A DNA stretch of 38,435 bases from Aeromonas schubertii (GCF_000820105.1 NZ_CDDB01000002.1:1-38435), one strand, 5' to 3'. Shown: positions 7,029-15,448, numbered from the stretch's first letter. The notes: generated from the letters alone by a model not told the origin. Made by a program: numbers and translations.

Positions 7029-9292
7029 AGTTGAATGTGGTGACCGTGGGTAACCCCAACAGTGGCAAGACCTCCCTCTTTAATGCCCTGACCGGCGCCC
7101 GCCAGCAGGTGGGTAACTGGTCCGGTGTGACGGTGGAGAAGAAGAGTGGCCGCTTCGATCATCGTGGCTTCGAGGTGGAGCTGATGGACTTGCCCGGCAT
7201 CTATGGTCTGGGCAATCAGCATGACACCATCGACGAGCAGATCGCCAGCCGCTATATCCAGAGCCAGCGCCCCGACCTCTTCTTAAATGTCATCGATGCC
7301 GCCAGCCTCGAGCGCTCCCTCTATCTGACCGTGCAGCTGCGCGAGTTGGGCCTGCCGGTACTGGTGGTGCTCAACAAGATGGACCTGCTGGAAAAACGCC
7401 GCATCGAGATCGACACCAAGGCGCTGGCCAGTGCCCTGGGTTGCCCCGTGATTGCTCTCTCGACCCGCAAGCCGCGTCAAATTGCGGCCCTCAAGGATGC
7501 CCTGCTCACCTTCACCGGCGATCAGTCCCCCTTGCGTCTCGACTACGGCAGTGAGTTTGAGGCAGCCATCGATGAGCTGGCTCTGTGTATCGGTGACGAG
7601 CACCATACGGTGGCCCGTGGTCGTGCCCTGCGTCTTCTGGAGGGGGACAGCAGTTTCCTCGGTGGGCTCGACGCTGAGCGCCAGGCCTCGGTCCGCGCCC
7701 TGATCGAGCGGATGCAGCAGGGGCATGACGTGGATCTGCAACTGGCCGATGTGCGTTATGGTCACATCCATGGCCTCTGCCAGGCCTATCGCCATCAGAA
7801 GGGCAAGCTCTCGGCGGCCGGCAGCGAGCGACTGGATCGGGTGCTGCTCAACCGCTGGGTCGGGATCCCCTTCTTCCTGATGGTGATGTACCTGATGTTC
7901 CTGTTCGCCATCAACGTGGGCAGCGCCTTTATCGACTTCTTCGATATCATGGGGGGCGCCCTGTTTGTAGACGGGATCAAGTACCTGCTGGGTCTGGTCT
8001 CGGCGCCTGACTGGATGAGCGCTATCCTGGCCGATGGCTTCGGTGCCGGTCTGCAGACGGTGGCCACCTTCATTCCCGTCATCGCCTGCCTCTACCTTTT
8101 CCTCGCCGTGCTCGAGAGCTCTGGCTATCTGGCCCGCGCCGCCTTCGTCGTGGATGCCCTGATGCGCCGTCTCGGCTTGCCGGGCAAGGCGTTCGTGCCC
8201 ATGCTGATGGGCTTTGGTTGCTCGGTGCCGGCGGTGATGGCGGCGCGTACCCTGGGGGCCGAGCGGGAGCGGTTGATGACCTCGGCGATGGCCCCCTTTA
8301 TGTCGTGCGGCGCCCGCCTGCCGGTCTACGCCCTGTTTGCGGTCGCCTTCTTCCCCCATAACGGTCAGGATCTGGTCTTTGCCCTCTATCTGCTGGGGAT
8401 TCTGGTGGCCGTGCTAACCGGTCTGCTGCTGCGCAGCACCCTGCTGCCGGGCAAGAGCGAGAGTCTCCTGATGGAGATGCCGGACTATGAACTGCCGCGC
8501 CTCAATCACGTGCTGCTCAAGACCTGGCAGAAGCTCAAGACCTTCATCTTCGGGGCGGGCAAGACCATAGTGCTGGTGGTCGCTATCCTGAGCGTCTTTA
8601 ACAACCTGGGTACCGACGGCCGTTTCGATCACGCAGGCGGTGAAAAGTCCATCCTGGCCACGGTCAGCAAGTGGGTCACCCCTGTGCTGCACCCGCTGGG
8701 GATCCGTGATGACAACTGGCAGGCAACGGTCGGGATCGTCACCGGTATCTTCGCCAAGGAGGCGGTCGTGGGCACCCTGAACAGCCTCTATGCCGGCAGT
8801 GCCGACGACGAGGCGGGTGAGTACAGCCTGCTTGGCAGCCTGCAGGAGGCACTGGCCACCATCCCGGAAAATCTCTCGGCCATCGATCCGCGCGATCCTA
8901 TCGGCATCTCGGTTGGCGAAGTGGAAGATGCCGCCGTAGCTGCCGAGGAGCAAGAGGTCGATGTGGCCACCTATGGCAACATGCAGCAGCATTTCGACGG
9001 CGCAGCCGGCGCCCTGGCCTATCTGGTCTTCGTGCTGCTCTACATGCCCTGCGCGGCCGCCATGGGAGCTCTGGTCCGTGAGACCGGCCGTGGCTGGGCC
9101 ATCTTCACCGCCCTGTGGTGCAACTACACCGCCTTCATGGGGGCCACACTCTGCTATCAGGTGCTGACCTTCACCCGTCATCCCCAGCAGAGCCTGCTGT
9201 GGGTACTCTTCTACCTGATGATGACGGTACTGCTCTGGGTCGCCATGCGCCGCCACGGGGACATCATGGCCCGCAAGGCGGTGGTACTGTGA
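7025..9292 (+). CDS. feoB: FeoB, ferrous iron transporter with GTPase domain
   Basis: A 755-residue inner-membrane protein. The N-terminal G domain shows G1 GNPNSGKT (residues 9-16), G3 DLPG (55-58) and G4 NKMD (117-120). A helical regulatory domain follows to about residue 270, then two Gate-type repeats of membrane helices, with the conserved cysteines in GFGCSVPAVMAAR and APFMSCGARLPVYALF, and in LYMPCAAAMG near the end. It carries Fe2+ into the cytoplasm, mainly under low oxygen. An insertion with acidic residues (EVEDAAVAAEEQEVDVATYG) lies before the last helices. It overlaps feoA and feoC. Confidence 0.97.
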   Translation: MKLNVVTVGNPNSGKTSLFNALTGARQQVGNWSGVTVEKKSGRFDHRGFEVELMDLPGIYGLGNQHDTIDEQIASRYIQSQRPDLFLNVIDAASLERSLYLTVQLRELGLPVLVVLNKMDLLEKRRIEIDTKALASALGCPVIALSTRKPRQIAALKDALLTFTGDQSPLRLDYGSEFEAAIDELALCIGDEHHTVARGRALRLLEGDSSFLGGLDAERQASVRALIERMQQGHDVDLQLADVRYGHIHGLCQAYRHQKGKLSAAGSERLDRVLLNRWVGIPFFLMVMYLMFLFAINVGSAFIDFFDIMGGALFVDGIKYLLGLVSAPDWMSAILADGFGAGLQTVATFIPVIACLYLFLAVLESSGYLARAAFVVDALMRRLGLPGKAFVPMLMGFGCSVPAVMAARTLGAERERLMTSAMAPFMSCGARLPVYALFAVAFFPHNGQDLVFALYLLGILVAVLTGLLLRSTLLPGKSESLLMEMPDYELPRLNHVLLKTWQKLKTFIFGAGKTIVLVVAILSVFNNLGTDGRFDHAGGEKSILATVSKWVTPVLHPLGIRDDNWQATVGIVTGIFAKEAVVGTLNSLYAGSADDEAGEYSLLGSLQEALATIPENLSAIDPRDPIGISVGEVEDAAVAAEEQEVDVATYGNMQQHFDGAAGALAYLVFVLLYMPCAAAMGALVRETGRGWAIFTALWCNYTAFMGATLCYQVLTFTRHPQQSLLWVLFYLMMTVLLWVAMRRHGDIMARKAVVL

Positions 9293-9531
9293 TCCTGCGC
9301 GAACTGGGTGACTATCTGGCCCGGCAGGGCCGGGTCTCCCGGCGGGATCTGGCCCGTCATTTCGCCACCTCGGAAGATGCCGTCGAGGCGATGCTGGGGG
9401 TCTGGATGCGCAAGGGCAGGGTGCGCAAGTGCGCCACCGGGGGCTGCAGTGGCAGCTGCTGCGGCCAGAAATCGGAGGTGCTTTTCGAGTGGTTGCCCGA
9501 CGGCGAGATAGGGGTGGTGTTTCACCGCTGA
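9289..9531 (+). CDS. feoC: FeoC, winged-helix Feo accessory protein
   Basis: An 80-residue protein with a winged-helix fold (ILRELGDYLARQGRVSRRDLARHF) and a cysteine-rich wing, CATGGCSGSCC, that in FeoC proteins binds an iron-sulfur cluster. FeoC tunes FeoB stability and activity. The start is GTG at 9289, overlapping the feoB stop by four bases. A longer open frame exists upstream but runs inside feoB in another frame and is rejected. Confidence 0.88.
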   Translation: MILRELGDYLARQGRVSRRDLARHFATSEDAVEAMLGVWMRKGRVRKCATGGCSGSCCGQKSEVLFEWLPDGEIGVVFHR

Positions 9532-9540
9532 TTAAAGCGA

Positions 9541-9566
9541 GAGGGCCCGCATTGCGGGCCCTCTTT
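9541..9566 (+). terminator. Terminator of feoABC, possibly also serving pilU
   Basis: Perfect 10-bp stem gagggcccgc/gcgggccctc with a three-base loop, followed by TTTT. On the minus strand it lies 20 bases past the pilU stop and is followed by gctttaat, a weaker tail. Confidence 0.85.
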
Positions 9567-9582
9567 TCGTATATCGGCCGGG

Positions 9583-10704
9583 TCAGTGGTCGCCCATGTC
9601 GATGGCCCATCCGGAGGAGTCGTTGCTGTTGGCGATTTGTCCCTTCTCACGCCAGAGCTTGATCTTGAGGCGCAAGTTGTTGGCCGAATCGGCATTTTTC
9701 ACCGCCTCTTCTTCTTCGATGCACCCCTCGACCACCAGTTCGAAGAGGGCCTGATCGAAGGTGATCATGCCAAGGGCTCTGGATTTCTCCATCACCTCCT
9801 TGAGGCCGCCAAATTCGCTGCGTTTGACCATGTCGCGTACCGTGTGGGTGCCGAGCATCACCTCGACGGCGGCGCGGCGCCCCCCCTCCTTGGTCTTGAC
9901 CAGCCGCTGGGAGATGAAGGCCTTGAGGTTGTTGCCCAGATCTTGCAGCAGCTGGGGACGGCGCTCCTCGGGGAAGAAGTTGATGATGCGATCGAGGGCC
10001 TGGTTGGCGTTGTTGGCGTGCAGGGTGGAGATGGCCAGGTGCCCGGTTTCGGCAAAGGCGAGGGCGTGCTCCATGGTCTCCCGATCGCGGATCTCCCCGA
10101 TAAGGATCACATCCGGTGCCTGGCGCAGGGTATTTTTGAGCGCTGCGTGGAAGCTGCGGGTGTCGACCCCCACCTCGCGCTGGTTGATGATACAGCGTTT
10201 GTGCTGGTGGACATACTCGACAGGGTCCTCGATGGTGATGATGTGGCCGCCGCTGTTACGGTTACGGTGGTCGATGAGGGCCGCCAGCGAGGTGGATTTT
10301 CCCGAGCCTGTACCGCCGACAAACAGCACCAGACCCCGCTTCTCCATGATGGTCTCGAGCAGCACGTCGGGCAGCTTGAGATCCTCGAAGCGGGGGATCT
10401 CGGTCTTGATGTTACGGGCGACGATGGAGATCTCGTTGCGCTGTTTGAAGATATTGACACGAAAGCGCCCCACCTTGGGGATGGAGAGGGCCAGGTTCAT
10501 CTCCAGATCCTTGGCGAAGGCGATGCGTTGCTCTTCGTCCATGATGCTGTCGGCGATGCGGGCCGTCTCACCGGGGGGGAGGGGATCGCTGCCCAGGGGT
10601 TTGAGCACCCCCTGAAACTTGGCGCTGGGGGGGGCACCGGTAGAGAGATAGAGATCAGAGCCATCCTGGTGGGCCAGGATCTGCAGCAGGGGTTGCAATT
10701 CCAT
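9583..10704 (-). CDS. pilU: PilT/PilU-family type IV pilus retraction ATPase, PilU-like
   Basis: A 373-residue cytoplasmic hexameric ATPase. Walker A GGTGSGKS is at residues 130-137; the Asp box TIEDPVEYVH, Walker B-type VILIGEIRD and His box HLAISTLHANN are all present, so it should be catalytically competent. The tail (VKNADSANNLRLKIKLW) resembles PilU rather than PilT. PilU assists PilT in retracting type IV pili. PilT and PilU genes are usually adjacent; here no partner lies within reach. Neighbours are feoC and a DUF486 gene. Confidence 0.88.
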   Translation of the reverse strand: MELQPLLQILAHQDGSDLYLSTGAPPSAKFQGVLKPLGSDPLPPGETARIADSIMDEEQRIAFAKDLEMNLALSIPKVGRFRVNIFKQRNEISIVARNIKTEIPRFEDLKLPDVLLETIMEKRGLVLFVGGTGSGKSTSLAALIDHRNRNSGGHIITIEDPVEYVHQHKRCIINQREVGVDTRSFHAALKNTLRQAPDVILIGEIRDRETMEHALAFAETGHLAISTLHANNANQALDRIINFFPEERRPQLLQDLGNNLKAFISQRLVKTKEGGRRAAVEVMLGTHTVRDMVKRSEFGGLKEVMEKSRALGMITFDQALFELVVEGCIEEEEAVKNADSANNLRLKIKLWREKGQIANSNDSSGWAIDMGDH

Positions 10705-10759
10705 GGTGAGTCCTCGTGTCGCAATGGGTTGATTATAACCGCAAGGGGCCTGTATCGGC

Positions 10760-11113
10760 TCAACCGGTCAGTTTCTCTCGAAAGACGAAGAAGACGGCTC
10801 CCATCATGCAAAGGGCTGCCCACAGATAGTCGAGCTTGATCTCCTCTTTGAGGTAGAACACCGAGAAGGGGACGAAGACGGTCAGGGTGATCACCTCTTG
10901 CAGGATCTTCAATTGCGCCACCGTCAGCACCTGATGACCGATGCGGTTGGCCGGTACCTGCAGCAGATACTCGAACAGGGCGATCCCCCAGCTCACCAGG
11001 GCTGCGATGATCCAGGGCTTGTGGCCCATGTTCTTGAGATGGGCATACCAGGCGAAGGTCATGAAGACGTTGCTGCACAGCAGCAGGCCTATGCTGGTGG
11101 TGACGGGGTTCAT
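10760..11113 (-). CDS. DUF486 / DMT-superfamily small membrane protein
   Basis: A 117-residue protein with four predicted membrane helices, matching the DUF486 family. It shows FMTFAWYAHLKN early and VPFSVFYLKEEIKLDYLWAA late, both characteristic of that family. It is a minimal half-size relative of drug/metabolite transporters, probably acting as a dimer. Substrate unknown. It lies 55 bases upstream of pilU on the same strand, but a functional link is doubtful. Confidence 0.85.
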   Translation of the reverse strand: MNPVTTSIGLLLCSNVFMTFAWYAHLKNMGHKPWIIAALVSWGIALFEYLLQVPANRIGHQVLTVAQLKILQEVITLTVFVPFSVFYLKEEIKLDYLWAALCMMGAVFFVFREKLTG

Positions 11114-11212
11114 GCTTTGTGTCCAAAAGAAAAAGGGGGCTCTTTATAGCCCGGGCGGCTTGTGGGATAAAGAGGGGACACGGATGTGAGTTGTCGTGGC
11201 AAGGATGGTGTA

Positions 11213-11947
11213 ATGAAGTGGTGGTATTGGGGACTGCTCTGGCTGGTCCCTTCCGTATGGAGTGCCCCCCTGGTGGTGGCCATGGATGAGTGGCCCCCCT
11301 TTCGCATGATGCAGGAGGGGCAATTCCGCGGTCTGGATGTGGATATCCTCGAGGCCATGGCCGAGCGAGCCGGCGTCGAGGTGACCATTCGCCGCTATCC
11401 CTGGGGGCGGGCACTCTCGTTTATGCAAAGTGGCAAGGTCGACCTGATGATGGGGCTGGCCCGCACACCGGAGCGTGAGCGCTATATCGACTATCTCGAG
11501 CCCTCCTATTACCAGTGCCGTCCCGCTTTCTACGGTCCGCCCGAGGTGGCGCAGCGGGTGCGCCGCTATGAGGATCTGCGCCCCCTTGAGCTGGGCTATG
11601 TGCTGAAGTCAGCCTATTTCGAGCCGTTTGATTCGGATCCCGCCTTGCACCGGCACGGCGTGCCGACCGAGCAGCAGTTGCTGGGCATGGTAGAGCGTGG
11701 CCACCTGGACCTGTTGATCGGTACCGACTGCCAGGTCGACTATGCACTGGCTCAGTCGCCGGCACGACTGGTCAAGGCCCCCTGGCAGCCCGAGGCCAGG
11801 GTTAACCTCTATGTGGGGATGAGCCGGGCTGCGGGCCGGCAGACCCAGGGGGTTGCGCTGGCTAACGCCTTGGCGAGCATGGTGAAAGATGGCACTATCG
11901 AGCGCCTTGCCACCGCCTATCGCCCCCGGGTTAAGGAGCTCCACTGA
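11213..11947 (+). CDS. Periplasmic solute-binding protein (SBP_bac_3) upstream of btuCD
   Basis: A 244-residue secreted protein: signal peptide MKWWYWGLLWLVPSVWSA, then an amino-acid-type binding domain (VVAMDEWPPFRMM, FRGLDVDILEAMAERAGV, GKVDLMMGLARTPERERYIDYLEP). The motif for lobe 1, with RYPWGRALSFMQ, is complete. It is not of the BtuF fold. The ATG at 11213 follows AAGGA with 8 bases between; an upstream GTG at 11186 is open but would bury the signal peptide. Its last codons carry the ribosome site of btuC, so the two are translationally linked. Whether it has any part in cobalamin uptake is unknown. Confidence 0.85.
   Translation: MKWWYWGLLWLVPSVWSAPLVVAMDEWPPFRMMQEGQFRGLDVDILEAMAERAGVEVTIRRYPWGRALSFMQSGKVDLMMGLARTPERERYIDYLEPSYYQCRPAFYGPPEVAQRVRRYEDLRPLELGYVLKSAYFEPFDSDPALHRHGVPTEQQLLGMVERGHLDLLIGTDCQVDYALAQSPARLVKAPWQPEARVNLYVGMSRAAGRQTQGVALANALASMVKDGTIERLATAYRPRVKELH
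11933..11946 (+). promoter_or_regulatory. Ribosome-binding site pointing to a CTG start for btuC
   Basis: AAGGAG at 11933-11938 is followed after five bases by CTG at 11944, inside the overlap CTGA with the upstream stop. The only in-frame canonical start nearby is TTG 11998, which has no comparable ribosome site and would remove the conserved RQQQRQ region. A stop lies in frame at 11932, so the start cannot be further upstream. Confidence 0.7.
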
Positions 11948-12954
11948 ATCTCTCCCACCATCAGCTCCAGACGCGTCAACAACAGCGCCAACGAGGGTTG
12001 CTGCTGATCCTGCTCCTCGCCCTGCTCATCATGGGAGGGCTCTCCCTCTCCCTCGGCGCCTACGGGGTCTGGCCCTGGCAGGAGCAAGACCCCTTGGGGC
12101 AGCAGATCCTCTGGCAATTGCGCCTGCCGCGTACCTTGCTGGCCATCGGGGTAGGGGCGGCGCTGGCCATGAGCGGGGCTACCCTGCAGGTGCTGCTCTA
12201 CAACCCGGTGGCCGAGCCCGGCTTGCTCGGCATTTCGAGCGGGGCCGGGCTGTGTGCCATGGTGGCGATGACGTTGGCCAATGGGGGGGGATGGATACTC
12301 CCCGCCTGGGCCCTGGCTGTGGCGAGTTTCGCCGGAGCCCTGCTGGTCACCGCGCTTTTGGTGGGGATGTCACGCCGGCGACGCCTCGATACCGGGCGTC
12401 TGCTGCTGTTTGGTGTGGCCATCGGTATTTTGGCCAACGCCGCCGTGACCTGGTTGCTCTATCTGGCCGATGACGCCTCGTTGCGCCAGTTTATGTTCTG
12501 GCTCATGGGCAGTCTCGCCTTCGGGGGGAGCCAGCTCTTCTGGAGTCTGCCCCTGCTCCTCACTGGCGCCCTGCTGCTGTGGCGGCGTGGAGGTGCCATG
12601 CAACTGCTGTTGTTGGGGGAAGATCAGGCGCGCCTGATGGGGCTCGACGTGGTGCGAGAGCGAACCTGGCTCATCCTGCTGGTCTGTCTGCTCACCGCGT
12701 TGGCCGTCTCCCTGGCCGGTGTCATCGGTTTTGTCGGGCTGGTGGTGCCGCACTTGCTGCGTCTTTGCGGGGTGACCCATCCGCGCCATCTGCTGCCCGC
12801 CTCGGCCCTCGGTGGTGCCCTGTTGCTGCTGATGGCCGATCTGCTGGCCCGCACCACCCTCTCCAGCGGTGAACTGCCCATCGGGGTGGTGACCGCCACC
12901 CTGGGGGCTCCCCTTTTTATCGCTCTGTTGATGAGGCGCCATGCTGCATCTTGA
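11944..12954 (+). CDS. btuC: BtuC, vitamin B12 ABC transporter permease
   Basis: A 336-residue inner-membrane protein with about ten hydrophobic helices, of the FecCD/BtuC family. Matches to E. coli BtuC include LRLPRTLLAIGVGAALAMSG, NPVAEPGLLGIS, GFVGLVVPHLLRLCG and ELPIGVVTATLGAP. The N-terminal TRQQQRQRG parallels ARQQQRQ of E. coli, which supports starting at CTG 11944 rather than TTG 11998. It imports cobalamin with BtuD. The 3' end overlaps btuD by 14 bases. BtuF is not in this window. Confidence 0.9.
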   Translation: MNLSHHQLQTRQQQRQRGLLLILLLALLIMGGLSLSLGAYGVWPWQEQDPLGQQILWQLRLPRTLLAIGVGAALAMSGATLQVLLYNPVAEPGLLGISSGAGLCAMVAMTLANGGGWILPAWALAVASFAGALLVTALLVGMSRRRRLDTGRLLLFGVAIGILANAAVTWLLYLADDASLRQFMFWLMGSLAFGGSQLFWSLPLLLTGALLLWRRGGAMQLLLLGEDQARLMGLDVVRERTWLILLVCLLTALAVSLAGVIGFVGLVVPHLLRLCGVTHPRHLLPASALGGALLLLMADLLARTTLSSGELPIGVVTATLGAPLFIALLMRRHAAS

Positions 12955-13675
12955 ATGTGTCACCCTGAGTGGCCGGCTCCATGAGGTCTCCCTCTCCCTC
13001 CGGGGGGGCGAGGCGGTGGCTCTGATTGGTCCCAATGGTAGCGGAAAATCGACCCTGCTCGGTGCCATGGCCGGGCTGCTGACACCGGGCACGGGGAGGA
13101 TCTCTCTCGATAAGCGTCCCTTGTGGGATTACGACTGGCCTAGCCTGGCGGCCCGGCGTGCGCTCTTGACCCAGCGGGTGCAGCCCGGTCTCCCCATGCC
13201 GGTCTTCGAGCTGCTTACCCTGGGGGTGGCGTCCGAGTGCGTCCATGCCGGTCTCGATACCCTGATGCAGACCCTGGAGCTTGGCCCCCTGCTGGGGCGC
13301 GATGCGACAACCCTGTCGGGAGGGGAGCTGCAACGGGTGGTGATCGCCCGCACCCTGCTGCAGGTGTGGCCCATCGAAAATGCCGGCCTGCTGCTGCTCG
13401 ACGAGCCCCTGGCCGGGCTCGATCTGCACCATCAGCACGCCCTGCTGGGGCTATTGCGTCATCTGACGGGGCAGGGGATGGGGGTCGTGCTCTCCATTCA
13501 TGACCTCAACCTGGCTCTGCACTGGGCCGATCGCCTGCTCTGTCTCGAACAGGGGCGGCTATGTTTTGACGGGGAGCCTGAAGGGCTGGAGCCGGCAGTG
13601 CTAGAGCGGGTCTTCAAAATAAAAACCGGCCGCGTGGAAGCGGCCGGTCGGCACTGGATCCTGCCTATCGGCTAG
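12941..13675 (+). CDS. btuD: BtuD, vitamin B12 ABC transporter ATPase
   Basis: A 244-residue ABC ATPase. Walker A GPNGSGKS starts at residue 30, the signature LSGGE is at about 125-129, Walker B LLLLDEP at 150-156, and the switch histidine is in VLSIHDLN. It powers BtuC. The last 60 bases carry, on the opposite strand, the terminator of the convergent aroH-like gene. The residues encoded there (KTGRVEAAGRHW) are consistent with normal BtuD ends. Confidence 0.92.
   Translation: MLHLECVTLSGRLHEVSLSLRGGEAVALIGPNGSGKSTLLGAMAGLLTPGTGRISLDKRPLWDYDWPSLAARRALLTQRVQPGLPMPVFELLTLGVASECVHAGLDTLMQTLELGPLLGRDATTLSGGELQRVVIARTLLQVWPIENAGLLLLDEPLAGLDLHHQHALLGLLRHLTGQGMGVVLSIHDLNLALHWADRLLCLEQGRLCFDGEPEGLEPAVLERVFKIKTGRVEAAGRHWILPIG
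13618..13648 (-). terminator. Terminator of the aroH-like gene, inside btuD
   Basis: On the minus strand the stem accggccgc/gcggccggt (loop of 6) is followed by TTTTTATT, a strong intrinsic terminator 29 bases past the aroH-like stop. The same DNA codes for the C terminus of BtuD on the plus strand. Confidence 0.8.
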
Positions 13676-13677
13676 GG

Positions 13678-14742
13678 TTATCGCGGCTGGCAGCTCATGC
13701 GGGCCTGGCTGGCCTCGGCCAGCATGGCCACCAGACGCTCGCTTGACTCCCAGCAGAGGCAGGCATCCGTGATGCTTTGGCCGAAGGTGGCGGCGCGCCC
13801 GTCAACCACCTCCTGACGCCCCTCCACCAGGAAGCTCTCGGCCATGATACCGGCGATGCCGCTGCGGCCGCGGCGCAGTTGATCACAGATATCCTCGGCC
13901 ACCAACATCTGACGGCGGTGATCCTTCATGCTGTTGCCATGGCTGAAGTCCACCACCAGGCGCTGGGGCAGGGCCACGCCCGCCAGGGCCTCGCACGCCT
14001 CATCGATGCTGGCTGTGTCGTAGTTGGGCCTGTGGCCGCCGCGCAGGATAACGTGACCGTGCGGATTGCCGGCGGTGCGGTAGATGGTCATCTTCCCCTC
14101 TTTATCGGGGGAGTAGAAGATGTGGCTGTGGCGGGCGGCACGCACCGCATCGATGGCGATGCGCAGGTTACCGTCGGTGCCATTTTTGAAGCCAACCGGG
14201 CAGGAGAGGGCAGAGGCCATCTCTCTGTGTACCTGGGACTCTGTGGTGCGGGCGCCGATGGCGCCCCAGGTGATGAGGTCGGCGTAATACTGACCGGTGA
14301 CCATGTCGAGAAATTCGGTGGCGGTGGGCATGCCGAGCTGGTTGATCTCGAGCAGCAGCTTGCGGGCCAGGCAGAGCCCCTGATTGACGTCGAAACTGCC
14401 ATCCAGGTGGGGGTCGTTGATGAGCCCCTTCCAGCCGATGATGGTGCGCGGCTTCTCGAAATAGGTGCGCATGACGACGCACAGGCTCGAGGCGTAGCGC
14501 TCGCGCAGGATCACCAGACGACGGGCATACTCCAGGGCTGCCTCTGGATCGTGAATGGAGCAGGGCCCAATGATCACCAGCAGACGCTTGTCCTCCCCCT
14601 GCAAGATGGCCTCCACTTCCCGTCGGGCCGTCAGCAGATGGCCCGCCGTCTCGTCATCGATGGGAAAGGAGCGAGCCAGCTCGCGTGGAGTGATGAGATC
14701 GCCGATGCGCCGTGTTCTCAGTTCGTCAGTGTGAATGGACAT
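13678..14742 (-). CDS. aroH: 3-deoxy-7-phosphoheptulonate synthase (class I DAHP synthase), AroH-like
   Basis: A 354-residue enzyme that condenses phosphoenolpyruvate and erythrose 4-phosphate, the first step of the shikimate pathway. Family stretches are intact: GEDKRLLVIIGPCSIHD, MRTYFEKPRT.GWKGL, ATEFLDMVTGQYYADLI.WGAIGARTTESQ.HREMASALSCPVGFKNGTDGN and VDFSHGNS. The N terminus (IHTDELRTRRIGDLITPRELA) is closest to the tryptophan-sensitive isozyme AroH, but AroF or AroG cannot be excluded by eye. ATG 14742 was preferred to TTG 14748. No convincing TrpR operator was seen upstream. Divergent from dgkA. Confidence 0.85.
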   Translation of the reverse strand: MSIHTDELRTRRIGDLITPRELARSFPIDDETAGHLLTARREVEAILQGEDKRLLVIIGPCSIHDPEAALEYARRLVILRERYASSLCVVMRTYFEKPRTIIGWKGLINDPHLDGSFDVNQGLCLARKLLLEINQLGMPTATEFLDMVTGQYYADLITWGAIGARTTESQVHREMASALSCPVGFKNGTDGNLRIAIDAVRAARHSHIFYSPDKEGKMTIYRTAGNPHGHVILRGGHRPNYDTASIDEACEALAGVALPQRLVVDFSHGNSMKDHRRQMLVAEDICDQLRRGRSGIAGIMAESFLVEGRQEVVDGRAATFGQSITDACLCWESSERLVAMLAEASQARMSCQPR

Positions 14743-14886
14743 ATACAACTCGGGTCAAATGGCCGACAGGGCCCATGAAAGCAAGGGCTTACCATAATGC
14801 AAAAGCCGCTTGATTGAAACCGCAGGGCGCTCTGGTACTATCGTGCCCTTCTGTTCTGTACTGCTTGCACATAATCGAGGTGTCAT

Positions 14887-15267
14887 GTGGGAAAACCTGG
14901 GGCTACCGGTCTGACCCGGATCATTCACGCCACCGGATACAGCATCAAGGGGCTCAAGGCCGCCTGGTGCAATGAGGCGGCCTTTCGCCAGGAGCTGATG
15001 CTCATCCTGTTTCTCATGCCGTTGGCGTTTTGGGTCGGCAATACCCTCGAGCAGATCCTGCTGCTGGTCTGTGTCAGCTGGCTGGTGGTGATCGTCGAGG
15101 TGCTCAACTCGGCCCTGGAGGCGGTGGTAGATCGGATTGGATCGGAGCGCCACGAGCTGTCGGGTCGGGCCAAGGACATGGGCTCGGCCGCGGTGTTTCT
15201 GGCATTGGCCCTGACCCTGTTCGTCTGGGGGGCTATCGCCGGTCGTAACTTGTTCGGATGGTGGTAA
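14887..15267 (+). CDS. dgkA: Diacylglycerol kinase DgkA
   Basis: A 126-residue three-helix membrane kinase that phosphorylates diacylglycerol, recycling it to phosphatidate. The signature EVLNSALEAVVDRIGSE (from residue 71) and HELSGRAKDMGSAAV are complete; the catalytic glutamate is residue 71 or 78 as in E. coli. The N terminus TGLTRIIHATGYSIKGLKAAW matches as well. The start is GTG 14887 with a GAGG site six bases before it; no in-frame ATG exists. Confidence 0.94.
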   Translation: MGKPGATGLTRIIHATGYSIKGLKAAWCNEAAFRQELMLILFLMPLAFWVGNTLEQILLLVCVSWLVVIVEVLNSALEAVVDRIGSERHELSGRAKDMGSAAVFLALALTLFVWGAIAGRNLFGWW

Positions 15268-15279
15268 TGGTCGCACAAA

Positions 15280-15301
15280 CGGCACTCTCTGCCGGCTTTT
15301 T
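15280..15301 (+). terminator. Weak terminator after dgkA
   Basis: Short stem cggca/tgccg with loop ctctc, then gcttttt, 13 bases after the dgkA stop. The stem is only five pairs, so it may be inefficient. Confidence 0.45.
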
Positions 15302-15419
15302 GCCCATTTGAGAGAAAAAAAGGGAAAAAGCCTTGAAATATTCCCTTCGGGTCGCCACCTTCGGCTCCGGTTGTGCATCAAATCGCGTGCTGGTGCACAG
15401 AATCGTACGGCGCTGCGGC

Positions 15420-15448
15420 TCGACTCGACCGGACCGCACCGCTATAAT
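15420..15448 (+). promoter_or_regulatory. Sigma-70 promoter of tig
   Basis: TATAAT at 15443-15448 with tcgact at 15420-15425, spacing 17. Initiation near 15455 gives a leader of about 117 bases. The leader has a small stem tcagcac/gtgctga just before the GAGG ribosome site. Nothing else was recognised in the 304-base dgkA-tig gap. Confidence 0.6.

Noticed and set aside
11186-11212. GTG start nine codons upstream for the binding protein before btuC
   Set aside because: It lacks a ribosome site and would place charged residues before the signal peptide, whereas ATG 11213 has AAGGA at a good distance.
14743-14886. Possible TrpR operator before the aroH-like gene
   Set aside because: Only a partial half-site (ggtacta) is visible; the palindromic CTAG-containing consensus is absent.
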